Part shown: piece by piece, positions 8,700 to 21,783 of the stretch | Layout: every line of letters starts with the position of its first letter | Numbering within the stretch: position 1 is the first letter of the stretch | DNA from: Arthrobacter sp. H-02-3 | GTDB taxonomy: Bacteria; Actinomycetota; Actinomycetes; Actinomycetales; Micrococcaceae | Reading direction: 5' to 3' | Assembly: GCF_003097355.1 (NCBI RefSeq) | Contig: NZ_PYUI01000009.1 | Span: forward strand, 107,570 to 171,569 | DNA: 64,000 bases | Made by a program: the position numbers and the translations under genes | The notes under the pieces: model-generated | Database searches by the model: none | Told to the model about the DNA's origin: nothing | Seen by the model: the letters and a program-made list of their open reading frames with translations, nothing else

Positions 8700-9566
8700 T
8701 TGACGCAAGTGTTGGACAGAACGGACCTGGAAGCCGGTTCCGGGCAGCCGTGGACCGTCGCTCTTCCGGGAGTTCCGGGTGCCCGGCGGAAGGTGACAGT
8801 AGACTTGGACGCAATGAGCACCATGGACCCGGCCGTTACGGCCATGCACGAGGTTGCCGGAAACGACGCCACGCCCACCCCCACACCTGATGCCAGTGCG
8901 GCCGCCGCCCTGGAAACCGAGGTGGACGGCAAGCCGCTGGACGTCTCCACCGAGTCCGCGGAAGAGCGCCGGGCGCGCTTTGAACGCGACGCCATGCAGT
9001 ACGTGGACCAGTTGTATTCCGCGGCCATGAGGATGGCCCGGAATCCCTCGGACGCCGAGGACCTGGTCCAGGAGGCGTACACGAAGGCGTTCTCGGCCTT
9101 CCACCAGTACAAGCCCGGCACCAACCTGAAAGCCTGGCTGTACCGCATCCTCACCAACACCTACATCAACCTGTACCGGAAGCGTCAGCGCGAGCCCCTG
9201 CAGTCGAATTCGGACACGATCGAGGACTGGCAGCTGGCCCGCGCAGAGTCGCATACGTCCTCGGGACTGCGTTCGGCGGAAGCCGAGGCGCTTGATCACC
9301 TGCCCGATTCCGATGTGAAGCGCGCCCTCCAGTCGATTCCCGAGGAATTCCGGCTGGCCGTGTACTTCGCCGACGTCGAGGGCTTCGCGTACAAGGAAAT
9401 TTCAGACATCATGAACACCCCCATCGGGACCGTCATGTCCCGGCTGCACCGCGGCCGGAAGATGCTGCGGGACATGCTTGCGGACTATGCCGCCGAGCGG
9501 GGATTCAGGGCCGCCACCGAGTCAACCAGCGCGGCCGACAGCAACAAACAGGAGAACAGGAAATGA
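8700..9566 (+). CDS. sigH: ECF RNA polymerase sigma factor, SigR/SigH type
   Basis: 288 residues from a TTG at 8700 with AAGG upstream. Sigma region 2 is [26 protein letters not shown] (about 104-128) and region 4 is [16 protein letters not shown] with [21 protein letters not shown]. It directs the thiol-oxidative stress regulon. The ATGs at 8814 and 8823 (residues 39 and 42) give the usual short form, so the 38-residue extension may be a distinct isoform like the unstable sigma-R-prime of Streptomyces. The gene overlaps its anti-sigma factor by ATGA. Confidence 0.93.
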   Translation: MTQVLDRTDLEAGSGQPWTVALPGVPGARRKVTVDLDAMSTMDPAVTAMHEVAGNDATPTPTPDASAAAALETEVDGKPLDVSTESAEERRARFERDAMQYVDQLYSAAMRMARNPSDAEDLVQEAYTKAFSAFHQYKPGTNLKAWLYRILTNTYINLYRKRQREPLQSNSDTIEDWQLARAESHTSSGLRSAEAEALDHLPDSDVKRALQSIPEEFRLAVYFADVEGFAYKEISDIMNTPIGTVMSRLHRGRKMLRDMLADYAAERGFRAATESTSAADSNKQENRK

Positions 9567-9823
9567 GCGACTGCCAGGGACTGGGCGATTGCGACGACGC
9601 CCGGATGCAACGTATCTATGAATATCTGGATGGTGCGCTCACGCATAAAGACATCGCAGAGATCAAGGACCACCTGGACAGTTGCCCGGAGTGCCTGGAG
9701 CAGTACGACCTCGAATGTGTCATCCGCGTGATGGTCAAGCGTTCGTGCACCGAAGCGGCTCCGGAGAACCTCAAGAACTCCATCCTGGACCGGATCCACT
9801 CCATCCGGACCGTGGAAGCCTAA
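9563..9823 (+). CDS. rsrA: Mycothiol-system zinc anti-sigma factor
   Basis: 86 residues of the zinc-associated anti-sigma (ZAS) family. H37, C41 and C44 in [10 protein letters not shown] lie at the same positions as in RsrA of Streptomyces, with C10 as the likely fourth ligand. It binds the sigma factor in reduced, zinc-loaded form and lets go when the cysteines form a disulfide. It overlaps the sigma gene by four bases (ATGA), which keeps the two proteins in ratio. A terminator follows. Confidence 0.92.
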   Translation: MSDCQGLGDCDDARMQRIYEYLDGALTHKDIAEIKDHLDSCPECLEQYDLECVIRVMVKRSCTEAAPENLKNSILDRIHSIRTVEA

Positions 9824-9849
9824 GCCGCACAGCCAAAGACCCCAAAGCG

Positions 9850-9884
9850 AAAGACCCCGGAACCGTGAGGTTTCCGGGGTCTTT
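9850..9884. terminator. Terminator between rsrA and bL37, probably bidirectional
   Basis: AAAGACCCCGGAA and TTCCGGGGTCTTT form a 13-bp stem around a short loop, 26 bases after rsrA and 29 bases after the convergent bL37 gene. T-runs or A-runs on both sides allow it to work either way. Confidence 0.8.
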
Positions 9885-9913
9885 CACTTAAAGCAGTCAA
9901 TCCTAGCCGTGGC

Positions 9914-9988
9914 TTAGGTGTTGGGGCGCTTACCGTGGTTCGCGCCGCCACGCTTACGGTCACGACGTTTACGTGCACGCTTGCTCAT
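9914..9988 (-). CDS. 50S ribosomal protein bL37 (24 residues)
   Basis: The minus strand encodes a 24-residue, extremely basic peptide starting MSKRARKRRDRKRGG and ending ANHGKRPNT, with a very strong GGAGG seven bases before the ATG. It matches the actinobacterial ribosomal peptide bL37, found in the mycobacterial large subunit, which has the same KRDRK and ANHGKRPN segments. It sits near the sigma-R-type locus, shares a terminator with rsrA, and is too short for usual gene callers. Confidence 0.87.
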   Translation of the reverse strand: MSKRARKRRDRKRGGANHGKRPNT

Positions 9989-10050
9989 AGCTGGCCTCCT
10001 TAATCTTGGTACTCAAAAGAGCTGCCCTCAAGTCTCCCACATCACGGCAC

Positions 10051-10067
10051 CCGCCGCGAACCGGCGG
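10051..10067 (-). terminator. Possible weak terminator after padR
   Basis: CCGCCG and CGGCGG arms around a five-base loop, about 30 bases after the padR stop. There is no T-run, so termination is only suggested. Confidence 0.35.
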
Positions 10068-10095
10068 CCCCGCATGGCGACCTCAGCGACCGGGC

Positions 10096-10731
10096 TCATG
10101 CCTCGAGTGAGTTGCGGATCGAGATCCGGGCCTGATCCAGCACTGTCCTGACGGTTTCGAGCGTGACGGCGGTGACGGGGCGGCTCCCGGCGTGGCGCCG
10201 CAGTTCCACCCGCATGTCGTCGCGGAAGGCCTGGACGAGCAGTTCGGCCTCCTTCAGCCGCCGTTCCCCCTCCGGTGAGTACCGCGTGCCCGCGACGCCG
10301 GCAGAGCCCGTCCCGGCCGCCGTCCCTGCGGCACGGGCCGAGGTGCGCGCCGCCTCCGCCTTTGCCGCGAGGTCGGCCCGGAGGCCGCGCATGTTGACGC
10401 GGATGTCCTGGCGCAGGTTGTCGGCGAGCCGGCGGACCGAGGCCGAGATGTCGTTTTCGACGCCGGCGAGCTCGTCCCGGCGGCTGTTCAGTTCCCTGAG
10501 CCCCGCCGGGGTGATGCTGTAGTTGGTGCGGCGGCCTTCCGTGTGGGTGGCCACGAGCCCTTCCTCCTCGAGCTTGCCCAGGCGCGGGTAGATGGTTCCG
10601 GCGCTGGGGGAGTAGGTGCCGCCGAACCGCTCGCTGAGGGCCTTGATGAGCTCGTAGCCGTGCTTGGGCCCTGATTCGAGCAGGGCGAGCAGGTACAGCC
10701 GCAGTGCTCCGTGGGCGAAGACGGGAGGCAT
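10096..10731 (-). CDS. PadR-family transcriptional regulator
   Basis: 211 residues. The N-terminal winged helix is typical of PadR: LRLYLLALLESGPKHGYELIKAL, TYSPSAGTIYPRLGKLEEEGLV and RRTNYSITPAGLREL (to about residue 80), followed by a long helical, A/R-rich C-terminal part for dimerisation. Its start overlaps the stop of the DUF4097 gene by one base (TGATG), so the two are translated together. Three near-identical ATATATCGCG sites upstream of the pair are its likely operators, implying autorepression. The ligand is unknown. Confidence 0.9.
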   Translation of the reverse strand: MPPVFAHGALRLYLLALLESGPKHGYELIKALSERFGGTYSPSAGTIYPRLGKLEEEGLVATHTEGRRTNYSITPAGLRELNSRRDELAGVENDISASVRRLADNLRQDIRVNMRGLRADLAAKAEAARTSARAAGTAAGTGSAGVAGTRYSPEGERRLKEAELLVQAFRDDMRVELRRHAGSRPVTAVTLETVRTVLDQARISIRNSLEA

Positions 10732-11558
10732 CAGAGCACCGGTTCGGTGTCCGCGGTCGGGTGGCCGTGGAAAATCGATGTCTTTCCCGAGACCGAGTTG
10801 GTGCGGACCAGCATCAGCTTGGCGTCCGGGCCCGCAATGGTCTGCACCGTGCCGTTGGGCTGGGAATACCTCAGGTCGTTAATGACCACTGCTCCGCTGG
10901 CGGATTTGGCGATGATGTCCACGCCGACGTCGTGCGGCAGCCGGATGGTGACGTCACCGGAGACCGAATTGGCGCCGAAATCCTGGGTGAAACCGTGGAG
11001 ATCGAAGCTCAGGTCGCCGCTGACGGTATTCGCGCGGATGTGGCTGAAATGGCCCGAGGCCGTTACCTCGCCGGAGACGCTCTTGGCGGTCAGGACGCCG
11101 CGGTGGTTGCGGGCGATCACTTCGCCGCTGACCGTATTGACGGAGAGGTCCCCGGACGTGCCGTCGGCCAGCACGGACCCCGAGACCGTGTTGAGCCGCG
11201 CGTGCCCGCTGGTCCCGGAGACCATGCCGTCGCCGCTGACCGTTCCGGCCTCCACCTCGACGCCGGCGGGCAGGGCGATGCTGATGACCACCGAGTTGCT
11301 GCTGTGGTTATTGACGGTCCCCATGAGGTTTTTGAACCAGCCCTGCGGGCCGTGGAGCTGGTGGCGGACTTCCAGGCGGCCGTCTATGACGGAGACGGCG
11401 AGCGGGTCGCCGGTGATTTCGGAGACTTCGATCCTGGCCACGTCTTCGTCATGGGTGACGATGTCGAAGCGGCCGCGAACGATGCCGAGCTTGAGCGAGC
11501 GGACGCCGTCGACGTCGATGGTCTGCGGGCCTGTCACGGTCCACGTGTTCTCTGACAT
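10731..11558 (-). CDS. DUF4097-family beta-strand repeat protein
   Basis: 275 residues with no signal peptide or membrane segment. From residue 100 on it is built of short repeats ending in T/S-VSG (GTVSGDG, NTVSGSV, NTVSGEV, KSVSGEV, NTVSGDL, NSVSGDV, KSASGAV, NSVSGKT), as expected for a beta-solenoid. Members of this family often pair with PadR or anti-sigma systems and are thought to report envelope or stress state, but no activity is known. First gene of the padR operon. Confidence 0.85.
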   Translation of the reverse strand: MSENTWTVTGPQTIDVDGVRSLKLGIVRGRFDIVTHDEDVARIEVSEITGDPLAVSVIDGRLEVRHQLHGPQGWFKNLMGTVNNHSSNSVVISIALPAGVEVEAGTVSGDGMVSGTSGHARLNTVSGSVLADGTSGDLSVNTVSGEVIARNHRGVLTAKSVSGEVTASGHFSHIRANTVSGDLSFDLHGFTQDFGANSVSGDVTIRLPHDVGVDIIAKSASGAVVINDLRYSQPNGTVQTIAGPDAKLMLVRTNSVSGKTSIFHGHPTADTEPVL

Positions 11559-11597
11559 GGTTCCTCCGGAAAATGCGAAAAGCGGCTGGACAACTAA

Positions 11598-11660
11598 CGA
11601 TATATCGCGACTATGAAGTCACGATATATCGCGCTTTCCGGCGGGTCAAGATATATCGCG
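11598..11660. promoter_or_regulatory. Three operator copies upstream of the DUF4097-padR operon
   Basis: CGATATATCGCG at 11598-11609 and 11622-11633 and AGATATATCGCG at 11649-11660. The core CGATATATCG is itself a palindrome. Spacing is 24 and 27 bases, close to two and two-and-a-half helical turns. The block ends 40 bases before the first gene of the operon, so it covers the expected promoter. PadR binding is inferred from position. Confidence 0.72.
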
Positions 11661-11699
11661 AAATTCCCGGGAGGGCCGGCCGGCTGCGGGCTGGCCGGG

Positions 11700-12299
11700 C
11701 TACTCCGGCGCCTCGATGCCGAGCCATTGGAACCAGCCACGGTGCAGCACCAGCCACGCCATGAGGCCGTAGCCGGCCTGGCCGGGCGTGCCGCCGTTGG
11801 CTGCGAGGTCCTGGCGCCATTGTTCGTGGTTCAGGAGCGGCGAGAAGGTATCCACGTAGAGGTGCTTGCGGCGCGTGGTGACGTCGGCGAACGCCGTGTT
11901 GAGTTCACCGAGCCGGCGGTTCTGCGCGGGGTCGAGGGTGGGCGGCGGCCCCACGACGAAGACCTCGATCTTGTTCTGCGAGGCGGAGTCCAGGATGTTG
12001 GCGAGGTTCAGCCGGCTGCGGGCCGTGGACAGGCCGAATTCGATGTCGCGCCCGGATAGGCCGATCACCAGGCGGTTTTCGTGGTGGTTGCCGAAGCGGC
12101 GGCCCGCCTCCTCGAGCCAGCGCGCGGCAATTCCCTCGGTGCCCTCTTCCGGGCACGGCAGGGGGTAGCACTCCAGGGCGACGCTGTCCTGCGGGGTCCG
12201 GGCCAGCACCCGGCCCAACCAGCCCAGAGCCCGCGGATCACCGAGCCCGGCCAACAGCTCGTCCCCAACGGCTGCGATCCGCAGCTTCCGATCTTCCAC
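11700..12299 (-). CDS. GDSL/SGNH-fold protein with substituted catalytic residues
   Basis: 199 residues with the SGNH-hydrolase layout of actinobacterial esterase relatives: block I is AAVGDELLAGLGDPRALGW (9-27), where the catalytic Ser of GDS is Glu14; block III reads GLSGRDIEFG; block V, normally DGxHP..GY, reads NGGTPGQAGY, so both Asp and His are replaced. It is therefore likely non-hydrolytic or uses other chemistry, perhaps as a binding protein. The GTG at 12299 has AGAGG upstream. It lies alone between the padR operators and the kgd terminator. Confidence 0.75.
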   Translation of the reverse strand: MEDRKLRIAAVGDELLAGLGDPRALGWLGRVLARTPQDSVALECYPLPCPEEGTEGIAARWLEEAGRRFGNHHENRLVIGLSGRDIEFGLSTARSRLNLANILDSASQNKIEVFVVGPPPTLDPAQNRRLGELNTAFADVTTRRKHLYVDTFSPLLNHEQWRQDLAANGGTPGQAGYGLMAWLVLHRGWFQWLGIEAPE

Positions 12300-12359
12300 G
12301 ACTACCTCTTCACTTCAACGCTGTCCATCAAGCTGACCACTAACAGTCCATTAAACAGA

Positions 12360-12403
12360 GCTGCCCGGCCGGAGTGTTGTGTTTCAGTCTCCGGCCGGGC
12401 AGC
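12360..12403 (-). terminator. Intrinsic terminator of kgd
   Basis: Perfect 15-bp arms (GCTGCCCGGCCGGAG and its complement) around a 14-base loop, eight bases after the kgd stop. The minus-strand flank contains TCTGTTTAATGG. Confidence 0.85.
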
Positions 12404-12410
12404 AATGACG

Positions 12411-16211
<3,801 letters not shown>

Positions 16212-16314
16212 TTGAAATACGCCTCTTCCATGAGTTTGATTCCCTCTGGCTTCCACGGTGCTTCGGCACAACGATCGAGCCAGTCTCTGCGTCCAGTGAA
16301 CCCAGACCCATGCC

Positions 16315-16345
16315 AGTCTAGTGACGATTCTTGCCAAACCGCCAA
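16315..16345 (-). promoter_or_regulatory. Candidate kgd promoter
   Basis: Minus strand TTGGCG (16345-16340) and TAGACT (16320-16315) with a 19-base spacer, about 105 bases before the kgd start. The 292-bp region between kgd and guaB1 is otherwise a plain divergent promoter region; TAGAAT at 16452-16457 is the likely -10 for guaB1. Confidence 0.35.
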
Positions 16346-16494
16346 TAAGCGTGACTCAAATCATGATCTGCCCAGGCGGCCGCCGAATTGGCGTGAAGAT
16401 GTCGTGCGGAACCGGCGAGGATGCAGCGGCTGCCGCACCGGAAATCGCCCCTAGAATCGAGGGAGAACCGTTTGGTGCCGAAGGTGCCAGCTAA

Positions 16495-17991
<1,497 letters not shown>

Positions 17992-18293
17992 CGCCGCAGC
18001 TCGGGGGCTGGCGGCGGCTGCTCCTGTAGACTGAAATTCTTATGGACAGTAAATCTAGGTGCCGGCCTGGGGGCTGTCAGCGAAGAACGGAAACCGTTCC
18101 CGCGCAGTCCACCCGCAGAGCCGGCAAACCCCGTTCACGCGCCCATCACTCTCTGGCCATTCGCCACTCCGGAGCCTTCCAGGACACAGGGTCGGCTGCC
18201 GCCGACCATCCTCCGCCGGCCCGCCGACTCCAGCCACTCCGCACCCCGCAACGGCACCGGCTGCGCGCCGCCGCTCCGGAAGCAGGCCATTAA
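17992..18293 (+). promoter_or_regulatory. Long leader before the CNNM pair, with a possible pseudoknotted RNA
   Basis: No convincing gene in these 302 bases. TAGACT at 18027-18032 is a likely -10, which would give a leader of about 255 bases. TGCCGGC (18060-18066) can pair with GCCGGCA (18120-18126); between them is the hairpin AACGG-AAA-CCGTT (18086-18098); and GGGG (18069-18072) can pair with CCCC (18129-18132), crossing the first helix. This is the layout of an H-type pseudoknot. An R-rich open frame (18042-18293) ends right before the next start but has no family features. Confidence 0.4.
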
Positions 18294-19631
18294 ATGGAAT
18301 GGCTTCTCCTCGTAGCAGGGCTCCTGCTCATCCTCGGCACCGGTTTCTTCGTTGCCGTGGAATTTTCCCTGGTCGCCCTTGATCAGACGACAGTGCAGCG
18401 CGCGGTCGACGGCGGAGACGCCGCCGCCGAGCCTCTGCTCAAATGCCTCAAGTCCCTCTCCACCCAGCTCTCCAGTTGCCAGCTCGGCATCACGATGACC
18501 ACGCTGCTGACCGGCTACGTCATGGAACCGTCCGTCGGCAAGCTGCTCGAAGGCCCGCTCGCGGCCATCGGAGTCCCGGCAGCGGCGGTCGCCTCCGTCT
18601 CCCTGATCCTGGCGATGGCCCTCGCCACCTTGCTCTCCATGGTGATCGGCGAACTGGTGCCCAAGAACATGGCGATCGCCCTGTCCTTCCCGATCGGCAA
18701 GGCCGTTGCCCGGCCCCAGCTGGTGTTCACCGCGATCTTCAAGCCCGCAATCGTGGTCCTGAACGGTTTCTCCAACAAGGTCCTGAACGTCTTCGGCCTG
18801 GAGGCCAAGGAGGAAATCTCCGGCGCGCGCACGCCGGCAGAACTCGCCTCCCTCGTCCGCCGCTCCGCGGCCATGGGCACGCTCGACGCCGGAACGGCCA
18901 ACTTCATTGCCCGGACCCTGAAGTTCTCCGGCCGGACCGCCGCGGACGTCATGACCCCCCGCATCCGGGTGGAGACCATCGACGCCGACCAGCCTGTGTC
19001 GGACATCGTCGAGGCCGCCAAGCGCACCGGCTACTCCCGTTTCCCGGTGATCGGCGAGTCCTCCGATGACATCCGCGGCGTGGTCCATATCAAGAAGGCA
19101 ATCGCCGTTCCAGCGGACCGCCGCGCCAAACTGCAGGCCGGCGCCATCATGACCGATGTTCTCCGGGTGCCCGAAACCATCCACCTGGATGCCCTCCTCG
19201 CCGAACTGCGTGAGGGCAACCTGCAACTGGCCGTCGTCCTCGACGAGTACGGCGGAACGGCCGGCGTCGCCACGCTGGAGGACCTCGTGGAGGAAATTGT
19301 CGGGGAAGTGGCCGATGAACATGACAAAGTCCGGCCGGGGCTGCTTCAGAGCGCCTCGGGCGACTGGTACTTCCCCGGGCTGCTCCGGCCCGATGAACTC
19401 TCAGAACAGATCCCGGGCCTGACCGTGCCCGACGAAGCTGCCTACGAAACGGTGGGAGGCTACGTCATGAGCCAGCTTGGCCGCATCGCGGCAGTCGGCG
19501 ACACAGTCGACGTCGTCGGCGGAACGCTCAGCGTGACCCGGATGGACGGTCGCCGGATCGACCGGATCTGCTTCCGGCCCGCCCGGGTTCCGGGCGGCGG
19601 CCAGCCCGCCAGCCAGGCAGGTGCCGCATGA
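18294..19631 (+). CDS. CNNM/hemolysin C-type membrane transporter (DUF21-CBS-CorC)
   Basis: 445 residues: DUF21/CNNM membrane domain with four hydrophobic segments (1-about 190), a CBS pair (about 205-335, with VMTPRIRVETIDADQPVSDI and LDEYGGTAGVATLEDLVEEIVGE), and a C-terminal CorC/HlyC domain (about 345-430). Such proteins move Mg2+ or Co2+, mostly outward; the hemolysin name is historical. It follows a long leader and overlaps the next paralogue by ATGA. The ATG at 18294 has only a weak AGCAGG upstream. Confidence 0.9.
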   Translation: MEWLLLVAGLLLILGTGFFVAVEFSLVALDQTTVQRAVDGGDAAAEPLLKCLKSLSTQLSSCQLGITMTTLLTGYVMEPSVGKLLEGPLAAIGVPAAAVASVSLILAMALATLLSMVIGELVPKNMAIALSFPIGKAVARPQLVFTAIFKPAIVVLNGFSNKVLNVFGLEAKEEISGARTPAELASLVRRSAAMGTLDAGTANFIARTLKFSGRTAADVMTPRIRVETIDADQPVSDIVEAAKRTGYSRFPVIGESSDDIRGVVHIKKAIAVPADRRAKLQAGAIMTDVLRVPETIHLDALLAELREGNLQLAVVLDEYGGTAGVATLEDLVEEIVGEVADEHDKVRPGLLQSASGDWYFPGLLRPDELSEQIPGLTVPDEAAYETVGGYVMSQLGRIAAVGDTVDVVGGTLSVTRMDGRRIDRICFRPARVPGGGQPASQAGAA

Positions 19632-20692
19632 GCGACTGGGCAGGAATCCTGTGGCTTGCCGTCCTGCTGGTCGGCAACGCCTTCTTCGTGGCGGCTGAAT
19701 TCGCCATCATGTCCGCCCGCCGGAGCCAGATCGAGCCGCTGGCCGAGGCCGGCTCGAAGCGCGCGCAGACCACCCTGCGGGCCATGGAAAACGTCTCCCT
19801 CATGCTCGCGTGCGCCCAGCTCGGCATCACTGTCTGTTCGCTGCTGATCCTGCAGGTGGCCGAACCCGCGATCCACCACCTCCTGGCGGTGCCGCTGGAA
19901 GCGGCGGGCATCCCGATGGAGGCCGCGGACCTCGTGGCCTTCGCCGTCGCCCTGCTGGTGGTGACGTTCCTGCACGTCACGTTTGGCGAAATGGTGCCGA
20001 AGAACATCTCGGTGTCCGTCGCGGACAAAGCGGCGCTGCTGCTGGCTCCGCCGCTGATGTTCATTGCCCGCGTGGTCAAGCCCGTCATTGCGGCCCTCAA
20101 CTGGTCCGCCAACCACATCCTGAAGCTGATGCGGATTGAGCCGAAGGATGAGGTCACGTCCTCCTTCACCCTTGAAGAAGTACAGTCGATCGTGCAGGAA
20201 TCCACCCGCCACGGGCTCGTGGATGACGACGCCGGGCTCATCACCGGAGCGCTGGAGTTCTCGGAGCACACGGCGTCCCACGTGATGGTCCCGCTGCACA
20301 AGCTCGTCATGCTCAAAGCGGCCACCACGCCGGCGGAATTCGAAAAGGCAGTCAGCCGGACCGGTTTTTCGCGCTTCCCGATGCTCGACGACGACGGCAT
20401 GCTGTCCGGGTACCTCCACATCAAGGACGTGCTGTCCATCCCCGACGCCGGATACCACCAGGCGATTGCGGAAAGCCGCATCCGGTCGCTGGCGAACCTC
20501 GCCATGGACGACGAAATTGAGAAAGCTATGTCCGTCATGCAGCGCACGGGCTCGCACCTGGCCCGCGTGATCGGTCCCGACGGGCTGACCCAGGGCGTGC
20601 TGTTCCTGGAAGACGTGATCGAGCAGCTGGTCGGCGAGATCCGCGACGCGACGCAGGCCACCGGCTACCGGAGGCTCGGCCAGGACCAGTAG
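19628..20692 (+). CDS. Second CNNM/DUF21-CBS membrane protein, lacking the CorC domain
   Basis: 354-residue paralogue of the previous gene with the DUF21 membrane part (MSDWAGILWLAVLLVGNAFF onward) and a CBS pair (VMVPLHKLVMLKAATTPAEF; RVIGPDGLTQGVLFLEDVIEQLVGEI). It stops at the end of the CBS region, about 90 residues short of its partner, so the C-terminal CorC/HlyC domain is absent by design, as in Rv1841c. Overlap by four bases suggests the two form a heteromeric transporter. Confidence 0.88.
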   Translation: MSDWAGILWLAVLLVGNAFFVAAEFAIMSARRSQIEPLAEAGSKRAQTTLRAMENVSLMLACAQLGITVCSLLILQVAEPAIHHLLAVPLEAAGIPMEAADLVAFAVALLVVTFLHVTFGEMVPKNISVSVADKAALLLAPPLMFIARVVKPVIAALNWSANHILKLMRIEPKDEVTSSFTLEEVQSIVQESTRHGLVDDDAGLITGALEFSEHTASHVMVPLHKLVMLKAATTPAEFEKAVSRTGFSRFPMLDDDGMLSGYLHIKDVLSIPDAGYHQAIAESRIRSLANLAMDDEIEKAMSVMQRTGSHLARVIGPDGLTQGVLFLEDVIEQLVGEIRDATQATGYRRLGQDQ

Positions 20693-20733
20693 CGCATTGC
20701 CAGTGGCGGACGGGCGGCACGGCGCCGCGCCGG

Positions 20734-20770
20734 GTATCCCTAAATAGGAATGATTCCTATTTAGGGATAC
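20734..20770. promoter_or_regulatory. Perfect palindrome, probable Zur operator
   Basis: TATCCCTAAATAGGAAT (20735-20751), one central G, then its exact complement (20753-20769); one more G-C pair extends the arms to 18 bases. The AATGATT core matches Fur/Zur-type boxes. It lies 54 bases before znuA, and zur is encoded at the far end of the cluster. It might also end transcription of the CNNM pair, but lacks a T-run. Confidence 0.78.
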
Positions 20771-20823
20771 ACTCGGGCTGTTGCTATTGCTCCTGATTCT
20801 CAATAACAGATCCGAGGTTTCCC

Positions 20824-21783
20824 GTGCGCCGTCCCGCTGCCCGAGCCGTGCTGGCTGGTTTTGCCGGCTTAGGCCTCCTGCTGACCGCGTGCGCTCCGAC
20901 GGCGGGAAGCGCCCGGGGGACCGCGGGCGACGGCGTCGTCGACGTCGTAGCCTCTACGAGTGTCTATGGCGACATCGTCTCCAGCATCGGCGGCGACAAG
21001 GTCCGGGTCAGCTCGATCATCAGCCGCACCAGCCAGGACCCGCACTCCTACGAGGCCACCACCCAGGACAAACTGGCTGTCTCCAAGGCCGAACTCGTGG
21101 TGGAGAACGGCGGGGGATACGACTCCTTCATCGACACGCTCGCAACGGACACCGGGCTGGAGCGCGGCAATGTGATCAGCGCCGTGGACGTCTCCGGCCT
21201 TGCCTCCGAAAGCCCGGCAGCGGCGAGCCCCGAGGCCTCCGGCCACACCCATGCGGCCACCGGGCTGAACGAGCACGTCTGGTACAGCCTGCCGGCCATG
21301 TCCCGCCTTACGGACGCCATTGCGGACAAACTCGGCACGCTGGAACCCGCCTCGGCGGAGACGTTCCGGACTAACGCGGCCGCATTCAAGGACTCGCTCG
21401 GCGGCCTGGAAACCAAGCTCGCCGCGATGAAGTCCGCGAAGGATCACGTGCCCGTGGCCGTCACCGAACCGGTGCCGTTGTACCTGCTGGAAGATGCAGG
21501 ACTTGAGAACAAGACCCCGGCCGAGTACACGGCGGCGATCGAGGAAGGCGCCGATGTCCCGCCGGCCGTCCTCAAGGCCGCCGTCGATCTCGTGGGATCG
21601 GGGAGCGTCCGGCTGCTGGCCTACAATACCCAGACTGAGGGGCCGCAGACGCTGGCGCTGAAGAAGGCCGCCGCGTCCGCCGGTGTCCCGGTGGTGAACT
21701 TCAGCGAAACCCTTCCCGAGGGCCAGACCTTCCTGCAATGGATGACCGCAAATGTGGAGAGCATCAGCAAGGCCCTAGGATGA
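20824..21783 (+). CDS. znuA: Zinc ABC transporter, substrate-binding lipoprotein
   Basis: 319 residues of the cluster A-I (ZnuA/TroA) binding proteins. A signal peptide ends in the lipobox LLLTAC with C23 as lipid anchor. DPHSYEATTQD supplies the first metal histidine, a short H-containing loop (SGHTHAATGLNEHVWYS) the next ones, and AYNTQTEGPQT the C-terminal region. GTG start with GAGG six bases upstream. It is the first gene of znuACB behind the Zur palindrome and overlaps znuC by ATGA. Confidence 0.92.
   Translation: MRRPAARAVLAGFAGLGLLLTACAPTAGSARGTAGDGVVDVVASTSVYGDIVSSIGGDKVRVSSIISRTSQDPHSYEATTQDKLAVSKAELVVENGGGYDSFIDTLATDTGLERGNVISAVDVSGLASESPAAASPEASGHTHAATGLNEHVWYSLPAMSRLTDAIADKLGTLEPASAETFRTNAAAFKDSLGGLETKLAAMKSAKDHVPVAVTEPVPLYLLEDAGLENKTPAEYTAAIEEGADVPPAVLKAAVDLVGSGSVRLLAYNTQTEGPQTLALKKAAASAGVPVVNFSETLPEGQTFLQWMTANVESISKALG

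Noticed and set aside
18042..18293. 83-residue frame ending directly before the CNNM gene, starting near a plausible transcript start
   Set aside because: Very R/P/H-rich with no recognisable fold and no ribosome site; the DNA is better explained as an RNA leader. Kept only as a remark in the leader entry.
20735..20769. Palindrome as a pure intrinsic terminator of the CNNM operon
   Set aside because: The stem is AT-rich with no following T-run, and the AATGATT core with adjacent znuACB/zur favours an operator.
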